Of a DNA stretch of 9,270 bases, positions 1-8,079 are shown in pieces. Within the stretch, counting starts at the first letter, position 1, and the number at the start of each line of letters is the position of its first letter. The position numbers and the translations under genes are program-made. The DNA comes from an uncultured Bacilli bacterium. Lineage in GTDB: Bacteria > Bacillota_I > Bacilli_A > RF39 > UBA660. The notes beneath the pieces were generated by a model. It was not told the DNA's origin. It saw nothing but the letters and a program-made list of their open reading frames with translations, and ran no database searches. The stretch lies in contig CAKPAK010000056.1 in NCBI GenBank assembly GCA_934132915.1, forward strand, positions 1 through 9,270. Reading direction: 5' to 3'.

Positions 1-869
1 ATTGAGGAGGGATTTAATTCAATGCCGGTAATTTGTTTGCTTGTTTTCTCTACAAAAATGCCAATTGAGGCCATACCACAGTATAAATCCAGAATATTTT
101 GATTGTCTCTTCCTAAGTATTTTTTTACCTGGTTGTATAAATTGATGGTTTGTTCTTGATTTACTTGAAAGAAGGAATTGGGAGAAATATAATATTCTTT
201 ATCTTCTAATACTTCTTTTAGTTTTTTCTCTCCATAAATTAGCGTGTTGTTTAAATAGATCGAAGAGGCATAGTTTTTTAAAATACTGATTGCGTCTTTT
301 TCCTCTATTTTGCCTTTGATTTGAATCATTATCTTTTCTTGAAATTCTTTGATGATAATTTGAGTGACTTCCTTTAAATCGATTGTTTTTAGGATTGGTA
401 TGACTTGATTGATTTTTTCTTTCACTAGATAACACTTTTGAATAGGGACTAATTTTTTGGTTTGAATCTGATACAGTCCTATTTCTCCTTGTTCTACTTG
501 AAGCGTAATTTTATTTCGATAATTTAATTCATGAGGAGAGGCAGTAATATCGGGGTTAATTTCTAAATCTGCATACTTTTTAAAAATATCGATGACTTTA
601 CTTTGTTTATATTTTAATTGTTCTTGGTAGGGTAATTCCATAATTTGACAGCCACCACAAACTTTATAGTAAGGACAGATGGCTTCTTTAAAGAGTGCTC
701 CTCTTTTTAGGTAAGTATCAGGTAAGGCGGTATAATAGTTTTTTTTATTTTGTAAATTTTTTATCTGAACTTTATCTTGAGGAATTGTTTTAGGAATGAA
801 GACGATTTTGTTTTCGATCTTTCCAATTCCTTCTCCGGTATGATTTAGTCTTGTTATTTCGATTTCCAT
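1..869 (-). CDS. rlmD: 23S rRNA (uracil-C5)-methyltransferase, RlmD/RlmCD type, N-terminal two thirds (cut by window edge)
   Basis: This is a SAM-dependent RNA methyltransferase of the TrmA/RumA family, which converts uracil to 5-methyluracil in 23S rRNA. Reading leftwards from the ATG at 869 gives 289 open codons; the family is usually about 450 residues, so the catalytic cysteine and C-terminus lie outside the window. Seen in order: a TRAM-like beta domain at about 1-55 (HTGEGIGK at 10-17), an iron-sulfur motif C65-x5-C71-x2-C74 with a fourth cysteine at C146 (4Fe-4S cluster of RumA), the family motif ISPNSFFQVN, and SAM motif I LDLYCGMASIG near residue 260. The start is preceded by AGAAAGG at good spacing. 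It is divergent from the kinase-like gene across about 66 bp. In Firmicutes one enzyme (RlmCD) often modifies both U747 and U1939, so which site is used cannot be told here. Family assignment is firm. Confidence 0.93.
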   Translation of the reverse strand, partial: MEIEITRLNHTGEGIGKIENKIVFIPKTIPQDKVQIKNLQNKKNYYTALPDTYLKRGALFKEAICPYYKVCGGCQIMELPYQEQLKYKQSKVIDIFKKYADLEINPDITASPHELNYRNKITLQVEQGEIGLYQIQTKKLVPIQKCYLVKEKINQVIPILKTIDLKEVTQIIIKEFQEKIMIQIKGKIEEKDAISILKNYASSIYLNNTLIYGEKKLKEVLEDKEYYISPNSFFQVNQEQTINLYNQVKKYLGRDNQNILDLYCGMASIGIFVEKTSKQITGIELNPSS

Positions 870-910
870 CTTTTTTTCCTTTCTGTCATTCTTCATTTTT
901 TAAAACGATT

Positions 911-940
911 ATCATAAAATTAGTTGAGGGATACTATGAA
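911..940 (-). promoter_or_regulatory. possible promoter of the rlmD-like gene in the divergent intergenic region
   Basis: On the minus strand TATGAT (911-916) lies 18 bp downstream of TTCATA (935-940). This would give a leader of about 35 nt before the ATG at 869. The -35 match is only partial and it overlaps the first codons of the divergent plus-strand gene. I could not find a convincing plus-strand promoter in the same gap. Weak evidence. Confidence 0.3.
926..930 (+). promoter_or_regulatory. ribosome binding site GAGGG that fixes the start at 936
   Basis: GAGGG sits five bases upstream of the ATG at 936. An in-frame TTG at 924 overlaps this site and would have no ribosome binding site of its own, so the ATG is the better start. 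Confidence 0.7.
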
Positions 941-1880
941 GAATGTAATTAACTATTATTATAACTTAAACCCAGATAAAATCAACTATAATCAAGATTA
1001 TTATTATTTTTATCTCAATTTAGAATTATATTTTTTTGTGATTTATGATCGAAATTTAAGACAAGTACAAGAAATTTTTCAATTGAATCAAGAATTATTA
1101 CAAAAGGGAGTTTTGGTACATGAAATGATTCCTAATCAACAAAAAAGTATTGTTACCTATTATAATCAAATTCCTTATCTTTTAATGAAAGTATCAATTA
1201 ATATTAAAAAAAGAATTTCTTTGGGAGAAATCCATTATTTATCAAAAATACTTGTCCATTACGACAAGGAATTGATGCGCTCTAATTGGGCCAATTTATG
1301 GGCAAATAAGATTGACTATTTAGAGTATCATCATGAACAAAATTATCAAAAATATCCTATATTATCGAATTGTTTTGATTATTTTGTCGGTCTTACAGAA
1401 AATGCAATTAGTTATTTGAATAAAACGGTGCAAATTCTTTCTCCTGAAGATGTGGATATTGGGGTTGTTTCTCATGATCGTTTTTCTTTAGGTGATAGCA
1501 TATATGCACTTTATCATCCTTTAAATATCATTATTGATCACCCGGCTAGGGATATTGGAGAATATATTAAATTATCTTTTTTTCAAGATAATTATCATAT
1601 CTTTGATGAATTAGATGCCTATTTTCAACACAATTATTTTTCAAGATATGGAATTCATTTGCTTCTTGCAAGGGTTCTTTATCCTAGTTTTTATTTTGAA
1701 ATTTATGACGAGGTACTTTGCTCTAAAAGAAAAGAAGCAGATATTTTAAAAATTACTTCTAGAATTGATGAATATGAATCTTACTTGTATGATATTTTTC
1801 AATATTTTAAGAGATTTTATTCTATTGAAGAGATTTCTTGGCTAAAAAAAAGAGGAACTAGTCCTCACTTACCACTTTAA
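936..1880 (+). CDS. degenerate kinase-fold protein, CotS/YutH or aminoglycoside-phosphotransferase-like (tentative)
   Basis: This is a 314-residue soluble protein rich in tyrosine and aromatics, with no signal peptide or membrane segment, and the only real plus-strand gene of the window. I do not recognise it with certainty. The segment around SHDRFSLGDSIY followed by NIIIDHPARDIGEYI resembles the catalytic loop (H-x-D ... GN) and metal-binding ID...D of APH/choline-kinase-fold proteins. The upstream W-x3-W ... LEYHHE stretch recalls the spore-coat CotS/YutH branch. The loop is unusual: SHDRF replaces the typical HxD order and GD replaces GN, so catalytic activity is doubtful. The ATG at 936 is chosen because GAGGG stands five bases before it. 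Its 3' end overlaps the converging Nfu-type gene by 23 bp. It could also be an unrelated hypothetical protein. Confidence 0.5.
   Translation: MKNVINYYYNLNPDKINYNQDYYYFYLNLELYFFVIYDRNLRQVQEIFQLNQELLQKGVLVHEMIPNQQKSIVTYYNQIPYLLMKVSINIKKRISLGEIHYLSKILVHYDKELMRSNWANLWANKIDYLEYHHEQNYQKYPILSNCFDYFVGLTENAISYLNKTVQILSPEDVDIGVVSHDRFSLGDSIYALYHPLNIIIDHPARDIGEYIKLSFFQDNYHIFDELDAYFQHNYFSRYGIHLLLARVLYPSFYFEIYDEVLCSKRKEADILKITSRIDEYESYLYDIFQYFKRFYSIEEISWLKKRGTSPHLPL
1844..1866 (-). terminator. intrinsic terminator of the Nfu-type gene, overlapping its stop codon
   Basis: On the minus strand GAGGA (1862-1866) pairs with TCCTC (1852-1856) across a five-base loop, followed at once by eight T (1851-1844). The TAG stop of the Nfu-type gene falls in the loop. 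The stem is short, but the T tract is strong and correctly placed. It lies wholly inside the 3' coding part of the convergent plus-strand gene. Confidence 0.5.
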
Positions 1881-2106
1881 TTACTTCTGGTACTTCATTT
1901 AGAAGAGCATTTTCAATTCCATCTTGAAGCGTCATGGTGGCCATTGGGCAGTTGGAACAAGCACCAACTAGTTTTACATAAACGACACCATTTTCAAAAC
2001 GCTTGAACTCGACATCGCCACCATCATTTTGAAGATATGGACGAAGTTTGGTAATTACTTCTTTTATTTTATTTTCAACTTCCACAATGTTTTCTTTTTC
2101 TTTCAT
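1858..2106 (-). CDS. NifU C-terminal-domain (Nfu-type) iron-sulfur carrier/scaffold protein
   Basis: This 82-residue protein consists of just the NifU C-terminal (Nfu) domain. That domain binds a labile 4Fe-4S cluster, often between two subunits, and passes it to apo-proteins in the cytoplasm. The hallmark LRPYLQNDGGDVEF is at 21-34 and the cluster-binding C50-x2-C53 follows in GACSNCPMA, then a C-terminal helix and strand typical of the domain. Stand-alone forms such as B. subtilis YutI are common in Firmicutes. The ATG at 2106 is preferred to an in-frame GTG at 2115 because GGTGA lies five bases upstream of the ATG and includes that GTG. It has its own promoter just upstream. With sufS and sufU at the right end it suggests a SUF-type Fe-S system; the rlmD product at the left is a likely client (inference). 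Confidence 0.95.
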   Translation of the reverse strand: MKEKENIVEVENKIKEVITKLRPYLQNDGGDVEFKRFENGVVYVKLVGACSNCPMATMTLQDGIENALLNEVPEVIKVVSED

Positions 2107-2111
2107 TTTTA

Positions 2112-2116
2112 TCACC
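2112..2116 (-). promoter_or_regulatory. ribosome binding site GGTGA that fixes the Nfu-type start at 2106
   Basis: GGTGA precedes the ATG at 2106 by five bases and overlaps the competing in-frame GTG codon at 2115, making the longer start unlikely. Confidence 0.6.
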
Positions 2117-2123
2117 GATTTTT

Positions 2124-2152
2124 ATTATACGTTAATTTGTAAAAAAAGACAA
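2124..2152 (-). promoter_or_regulatory. sigma-A-type promoter of the Nfu-type gene
   Basis: TTGTCT (2147-2152) and a perfect TATAAT (2124-2129) are separated by 17 bp, with transcription expected to begin near 2117, about ten bases before the ATG. The -35 box starts just after the pilin-like gene's stop codon and overlaps the T tract of that gene's putative terminator, so the two transcription units are packed without spare DNA. Confidence 0.75.
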
Positions 2153-2169
2153 GGTTATTCAAACAACTT
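2141..2169 (-). terminator. putative intrinsic terminator of the ATPase-like operon
   Basis: On the minus strand AAG-TT-GTT pairs with AAC-CTT (six pairs with a two-base bulge, loop TGAAT), followed by GTC and seven T. The stop codon of the pilin-like gene lies within the hairpin. The stem is AT-rich and bulged, so it may be leaky, which would allow some read-through into the Nfu-type gene. Confidence 0.4.
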
Positions 2170-2367
2170 ATCTTCGTCTCCTTTGCAATATCCTTTACCG
2201 ATGGTATTTGATTCTACATATTCTTTTCCAACCATGGAGCAACTCATTTTGGTAATGGAGTCTTTTAAATATCCTCCAAAAATTCGAACAGCAGCAATCG
2301 CTACTACAGTTACTAATGATATAATTAAAACATATTCTACTAGAGTTTGTCCTTTTCTATTCAACAT
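2155..2367 (-). CDS. Flp/type IVb pilin-like protein with class III signal peptide, last gene of the ATPase-like operon
   Basis: This is a 70-residue prepilin-like protein. A short basic leader ends in R4-K5-G6, followed by QTLVEY and a hydrophobic helix to about residue 27. Cleavage after G6 would put the glutamate E11 at +5, the hallmark of type IV/Flp pilins processed by a prepilin peptidase. The remaining tail of about 40 residues carries two cysteines (C43, C61), which would be outside the membrane and could form a disulfide. AAGGAG lies seven bases before the ATG. The start overlaps the preceding small gene by 11 bp, so it is co-transcribed and probably translationally coupled. No prepilin peptidase, Tad ATPase or other pilus gene is present in the window. 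It could build a filament, or serve only as a single-helix membrane subunit of the ATPase-like complex. Confidence 0.85.
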   Translation of the reverse strand: MLNRKGQTLVEYVLIISLVTVVAIAAVRIFGGYLKDSITKMSCSMVGKEYVESNTIGKGYCKGDEDKLFE

Positions 2368-2542
2368 GACGATTCTCCTTACTTTCTTTTTTTCCTATGA
2401 TTTCTGCACCATTAATTTGAATTTTATTATCATTTTTTAATAATCCCATATTGGGAAGAATGATATTCGGAACTTGTCTTTGTGCTTCTTTTAAAATACC
2501 AATATAGTCTGTTTCTTCAAACTTCTCTTTTTTTTCATCCAT
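2357..2542 (-). CDS. 61-residue soluble protein of unknown function in the ATPase-like operon
   Basis: I do not recognise this protein. It is 61 residues long and has charged lysine/glutamate-rich ends (start MDEKKEKFEE, end near KKESKENRHVE) around a core containing EAQRQVPNIILPNMG. It has no membrane segment and no signal peptide. It overlaps the gamma-like gene by 8 bp upstream (ATGGATGA arrangement) and the pilin-like gene by 11 bp downstream, which argues that it is really translated. AGGTG stands six bases before the ATG at 2542; an in-frame GTG at 2551 is part of that site and therefore less likely. Given its position it may link the F1-like rotor to the membrane components, but that is inference from gene order only. 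Confidence 0.7.
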   Translation of the reverse strand: MDEKKEKFEETDYIGILKEAQRQVPNIILPNMGLLKNDNKIQINGAEIIGKKESKENRHVE

Positions 2543-3323
2543 TATTATCACCTATTTGTGCTACTTTTTTATAATTTTCGACGTTTTTAAAGGCTGCTTC
2601 TTCATTTTTCTTTCGAAGTTCCATTGCTCTTTCTTCACTTTCTTTTTCCTCTATTTTATCTAGGGCTGATCTGGTAATTTGGTTTCGGTTTAAGTTTTCG
2701 GCAGCTTCGCTGATGCATTCACACATTTTTAATTGATAGCAAATGTAAAAAGAGACTAGACTTTTTAACATTTTTTTTAAATCTGTTTCTGAGACAAAAT
2801 CATTTCCTTCATAATATTCTCCAGAAAATTCTACCGGAAAAGCTTGTACTTTTTTAAAAGCAAATGTTGTTGATGAGTAATAATGATTATAGTAAATATT
2901 AATCTCTCGGTAAGTCATTTTAAGAAGAGCATTTTCTATATAGTGTTGTATTTCAATAAATCTTTTATTAAAATCATCTTTTTCTATTTTTAAAACCGTT
3001 TTATCATCCTTATAAACTATTTTTTTTCCTATAATGATTTTATCGTTATTGGGATTTTTCAGTATAGCTCTTCTCACACTAGAGTTAAAGTCCCCACAAT
3101 AACCATAATCGTTAGCGATATAAATATCTAAAATAGGACTGTTTGGATCAGGAGTGAGGGTTTCTTTATCTAAAATAATATTTTTGTTATAAAGAATTTC
3201 ACTTAAAATAGTGGTTATTTCATTTCCTACTTTTAAATAATTTTCGGCTTTTTTTCTGGCTTTATCTACGCGGAGTAAGGAGTGGAAATTCATAACTTTT
3301 ACGACATTTTTTATACTTCCCAT
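2535..3323 (-). CDS. atpG: F1 gamma-like rotor subunit (divergent)
   Basis: This 262-residue protein would be the central shaft turned by the alpha3beta3 head. The N-terminus has the gamma-type helix (MGSIKNVVKVMNF ... LRVDKARKKAE). A Rossmann-like core carries IANDYGYCGDFN near residues 69-80, matching the family motif SD-x-G-LCGGFN. The C-terminus is again helical (ISEAAENLNR onward). It is somewhat shorter than typical gamma (about 285). The C-terminal helix, usually hydrophobic at its tip inside the head, is strongly charged here (KIEEKESEERAMELRKKNEE) and lacks the familiar QEI/EIV ending. The start is preceded by AAAGGAGG. It is the seventh gene of the operon, 29 bp after the five-helix membrane gene and overlapping the next small gene by 8 bp. 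The position after beta and epsilon is unlike standard atp operons, where gamma lies between alpha and beta. Confidence 0.85.
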   Translation of the reverse strand: MGSIKNVVKVMNFHSLLRVDKARKKAENYLKVGNEITTILSEILYNKNIILDKETLTPDPNSPILDIYIANDYGYCGDFNSSVRRAILKNPNNDKIIIGKKIVYKDDKTVLKIEKDDFNKRFIEIQHYIENALLKMTYREINIYYNHYYSSTTFAFKKVQAFPVEFSGEYYEGNDFVSETDLKKMLKSLVSFYICYQLKMCECISEAAENLNRNQITRSALDKIEEKESEERAMELRKKNEEAAFKNVENYKKVAQIGDNNG

Positions 3324-3352
3324 TGGTATCCTCCTTTAAATTATGATATGGA

Positions 3353-3889
3353 TTAAACTTTATATTGTTTTTTTCCTTTTAGATACTTATGTTTTACAAC
3401 AATATTATTGATTCCTCTAAATAAATTATAAGTATAATACAAAAATACAAATAATATTAACAAGAATAGGACAATTAATAAGATGTATGAAAAGTTTTCT
3501 TGAACTAAATAATTGTAAAGCAGATAAATTACTTGAATGGCTACACAATTGACAAATGTTAAGGCAATGGACAATGGTAAGCCTTTAAAGTTATCAATGA
3601 CTGCCTCACTAATTAGCACTAAAATTAAGGTAATGGCAATATAAACAACTTGCATTCCTTTAAAACTAATGGTACACCAAACTAAAAATAAATAGTTTAT
3701 TGTAATGGCTGAAATTGAAATTAAAGAGGGCGTGTTTAAATTTAATAATAGGCCATATAGCTCTATATTTTTATTATTAAATTTAAATTTTTTACAAAAG
3801 ATAGCAAAGATAAGAGCAATAACAACAAGGAAAATGATGGCTACACTGAAAAAACCAATTAATTCTTCTAACATTTGTTCACTTTTCAT
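3353..3889 (-). CDS. five-helix integral membrane protein of unknown function in the ATPase-like operon
   Basis: This 178-residue very hydrophobic protein has five predicted membrane helices by eye, at about 11-31, 53-73, 79-96, 104-127 and 133-156, and a short basic C-tail. I do not recognise a family. It occupies the membrane-protein slot expected for subunit a (usually 5-6 helices, about 240 residues) but lacks the a-subunit signature. The only arginine in the whole protein (R158) is at the membrane boundary after the last helix, not in mid-helix, and no RLFAN-like or PxxE motif is seen. GAGGAG five bases before the ATG doubles as the last two codons (Glu-Glu) of the epsilon-like gene, two bases upstream. 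It may be the static membrane partner of the c-like ring, a channel, or a scaffold for the pilin-like protein; these are guesses. Confidence 0.8.
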   Translation of the reverse strand: MKSEQMLEELIGFFSVAIIFLVVIALIFAIFCKKFKFNNKNIELYGLLLNLNTPSLISISAITINYLFLVWCTISFKGMQVVYIAITLILVLISEAVIDNFKGLPLSIALTFVNCVAIQVIYLLYNYLVQENFSYILLIVLFLLILFVFLYYTYNLFRGINNIVVKHKYLKGKKQYKV

Positions 3890-3891
3890 TT

Positions 3892-5494
<1,603 letters not shown>

Positions 5495-5496
<2 letters not shown>

Positions 5497-6889
5497 AATT
5501 CTTTTCTTCTTTTGGATCTTTATTTTCTTCATTATTTTCTTTATTTTCTACAGTTTTTTCTTCTGAAGTATTTTCGGCAAATAAGAAAGTAAACTCATTT
5601 TTCATTTCTTCTTTGGTCTTGGGGCTGAACTTGTATTGTTTTAATTTATTAATCATAATTTTCCCATCACGCATTTTCTTTTGTAGTTCTTTACTCATTT
5701 CATCAATGTTGGCTAATTCATATACGGAACGTACTTCCAAATAAGAAAGAAGTTCTCGTCTCAATTTACTTCCCACTTTCTTCATATCGGGAGTTTGAAC
5801 ATTACCACCAAGTCGTGAAACGGATAAGCCATAGTTAATTGCGGGTTTTTCACCACGGGCAAAACTTTTGGCAGATAGCACAAGTTGTCCATCACAAATA
5901 GAAATAATATTGGTTGAAATATAGTCCGTAATATCTCCACTTTTTGTTTCAACAATAGGAAGCATTGTAATTGAGCCACCGCCAATATGTTGGGCACCTT
6001 TTTCGAGTAGTCTTGAATGGGTATAGAAAATATCAGAAGGATAGGCATCACGTCCTGGAGTTTTCTTGGAAGTTAAACTGATTTCACGATAAACGTCTGC
6101 ATGTTTTTTCAAATCATCAAAAACAACTAAAACATCATATTTTTGCATCATAAAGATTTCGGCAATCGAAGTAGCTACATAAGGCGTTAAATAAGTTCTC
6201 GTCGGTAATTCATCATTAAAGGAAGCAATAATAATGGTATAACTTGCAGCTCCTCTTTTGGTTAATTCAAAATAAATATCTTTTACTTCTTTTTTTGTTT
6301 TTCCTATAGCAACGTAAATACAAACCATTTTTTTATCTTTTTGGTTCACGATGGCGTCTAGGGCAATTTGGGTTTTTCCTGTTTTTTTATCTCCGATAAT
6401 CAACTGACGTTGTCCTCTTCCAATGGGATACATCAAATCGATACCAATAATTCCCGTTAAAAACTCCCTATTTACGGGTGCTCTATCCATAATCGGCGTT
6501 GTTGGATTCTCAATAGGAACTTCAACCGTCTTTTCAAAAGTTTTACCAGCAATCAAATCATGGCCAAAAATATCAATGACCTTTCCCATTGAATCTGGAC
6601 TAAATAGGCATTTGAATTCCTTTTTTAGGGCATAAACAATATCTCCGGGGATAACATCTTCTTTAATTTCAACTAGAGAAACAATAATTTTATTTGGATA
6701 AACGCCCATGACATATCCACTTGCTTTGTTATTTACGTCGATTGCCTCATAAAAGGAAACATCATTTAACCCACTCACTTCAATATTGTATTTATTTACA
6801 CGTACAACTCTTCCGGTTGCATAGATATTTTTATTTTCTTCTATGTTTGCGATTGCTTTTTCTACGTTTTCGTTTACTACGTTATCCAT
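5495..6889 (-). CDS. atpA: F1-type ATPase alpha-like subunit with acidic/lysine-rich C-terminal tail
   Basis: This 464-residue regulatory nucleotide-binding subunit pairs with beta. Seen: N-terminal beta-barrel, RAPVNREFLTGIIGID, GRGQRQLIIGDKKTGKT with Walker A at 166-173, Walker B VVFDDL (255-260), PGRDAYPSDIFYTHSRLLE, GGGSITMLPIVET, and the catalytic arginine R359 in GLSVSR, which acts on ATP in the neighbouring beta. These imply a working alpha/beta interface. The C-terminal helical domain is shortened (usual length about 500), and the last roughly 27 residues are a low-complexity Glu/Lys/Asn tail not seen in ordinary alpha. Start choice: ATG at 6889, nine bases after AAAGGA. Earlier in-frame ATGs at 6898 and 6907 abut or precede that site. 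It lies one base after the stalk gene and 11 bp before beta. Confidence 0.97.
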
Positions 6890-6890
6890 G

Positions 6891-7655
6891 TTACACATTC
6901 CTTTCATTTAGGCTATAATCATAAATATAATTCTTGTAGATAATCTTTATTCCTTTATAAATATCTTTAGAATAAACGGTTTTAATATACTTGCTTAAGT
7001 AATTATAATTCATTGATTTATCTCCTACATACACTAAAACTGTTGGATTATTTAAATCAATTAATTCATTTAAATAGTCAATAAACCCATCAATACTTGT
7101 TTTTTCATTCATCTTCAAATAAGTTTCATATAAGAAATATTCTTTTTCATTTAAAAATTGCCTTAGATAGGTTGCCAGTTCTTTTTCTTCCATTACTTTC
7201 AATCGATAAATCTCTTCGCTCGTAAATTTTTCTCTTAGGGTTAAACAAAATTGATAGGCACCGTCATCATGAACATTTGAAAGAAATTTTTGAATGAGTT
7301 CTACATAATCAATATTAAACTTTTCATCGATCAGTTTGTTTAACTCAAAGATATTTTTATCCTGATACTTGGTTTTGTTTAACAAATCAATAATTTGATA
7401 ATCAAATTCGTAGTTTTTCCGATTGCTGATTGTATCACTTTGTTCTCCTTTTGTTTCCTTTTTTTCAATCTCTTGATTGATTTCATTTAGTTTTGCCTCT
7501 TTTTTATCTATCATGTAATCATATTCTTGAAGCTTATCTACAAAGTAAAGTTTGGTTTGGGTATTGATTTTCTTCACTGTTGTTTTTAAAATAATAAACA
7601 TGAAAACAACTAATAGACAGATTAAAAGAATGGCGATTAAAATTAAGGTTGTCAT
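6891..7655 (-). CDS. membrane-anchored peripheral-stalk-like protein (b/delta-fusion or E-subunit-like)
   Basis: This 254-residue protein sits between the c-like and alpha genes, exactly where b and delta lie in atp operons. It has one N-terminal membrane helix (about 4-24), then a charged helical stretch of coiled-coil character (about 30-75), a helical middle domain, and a C-terminal alpha/beta domain. There PTVLVYV (204-210) and YKGIKIIYKNYIYDYSLNER (233-252) recall the closing strands of delta/OSCP (GG-x-I-x-I ... D-x-S-x-x-x-x-L) or of the E subunit of A/V-type ATPases. It is most simply a stator stalk fusing the roles of b and delta. Overall similarity is weak, so the role rests on architecture and position. 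There is no good ribosome binding site; the ATG follows the c-like stop by one base (TAAGATG), so translation is probably coupled to the c-like gene. Confidence 0.7.
   Translation of the reverse strand: MTTLILIAILLICLLVVFMFIILKTTVKKINTQTKLYFVDKLQEYDYMIDKKEAKLNEINQEIEKKETKGEQSDTISNRKNYEFDYQIIDLLNKTKYQDKNIFELNKLIDEKFNIDYVELIQKFLSNVHDDGAYQFCLTLREKFTSEEIYRLKVMEEKELATYLRQFLNEKEYFLYETYLKMNEKTSIDGFIDYLNELIDLNNPTVLVYVGDKSMNYNYLSKYIKTVYSKDIYKGIKIIYKNYIYDYSLNERNV
6899..6904 (-). promoter_or_regulatory. ribosome binding site AAAGGA that fixes the alpha start at 6889
   Basis: AAAGGA precedes the third in-frame ATG (6889) by nine bases but directly abuts the second (6898) and lies after the first (6907). 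The site is within the last codons of the upstream stalk gene. Confidence 0.6.
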
Positions 7656-7656
7656 C

Positions 7657-7917
<261 letters not shown>

Positions 7918-7946
7918 CTAGGAACACTCCTCGTATTCTATAGAAA

Positions 7947-7975
7947 ATTATATCATTAAGAAGGGGGAATGTCAA
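7947..7975 (-). promoter_or_regulatory. consensus sigma-A promoter of the ATPase-like operon
   Basis: TTGACA (7970-7975) and TATAAT (7947-7952) are separated by exactly 17 bp, a perfect match to the housekeeping consensus. Transcription should start near 7940, giving a leader of about 38 nt with GGAGG before the c-like ATG. A four-pair hairpin (AGGA/TCCT) is possible in the leader, but nothing clearly regulatory is seen. It implies strong, probably constitutive expression of the whole operon. Confidence 0.92.
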
Positions 7976-8045
7976 ACATAAAAGTTGGGGAAAACGGAAG
8001 AGGAAAGTTCCTTTAAAAATCCGTCTTGAGAAGTATTTTTGATCC

Positions 8046-8079
8046 AAAAAAAGAACTTAATCTTTCGATTTTTGTTCTC
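8046..8079 (-). terminator. intrinsic terminator of sufU overlapping its stop codon
   Basis: On the minus strand GAGAAC pairs with GTTCTT, enclosing an inner stem AATC/GATT with a GAAA tetraloop. The outer stem runs straight into a tract of seven T. The TAA stop of sufU lies inside the hairpin. It is well placed to insulate the suf genes from the strong ATPase-operon promoter about 70 bp further on. Confidence 0.7.

Noticed and set aside
199..435. 78-codon open frame on the minus strand
   Set aside because: It lies in another frame of the rlmD-like gene, whose own frame is open and full of family motifs.
924..935. Longer start (TTG at 924) for the plus-strand kinase-like gene
   Set aside because: The TTG overlaps the GAGGG ribosome binding site that serves the ATG at 936 and has no site of its own.
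2048..2440. 130-codon open frame on the plus strand
   Set aside because: It is antisense to the Nfu-type, pilin-like and small genes, has Phe/Ser/Thr-rich shadow composition, no ribosome binding site and no recognisable family.
6890..6907. Earlier alpha starts at 6898 and 6907
   Set aside because: They abut or precede the AAAGGA site; the ATG at 6889 has normal spacing and avoids overlap with the stalk gene.
7994..8024. Inverted repeat ACGGA ... TCCGT as a sufU terminator
   Set aside because: Only four T follow it and the loop is long; the hairpin at 8046-8079, with a GAAA tetraloop and seven T, is the better terminator. A minor role cannot be excluded.
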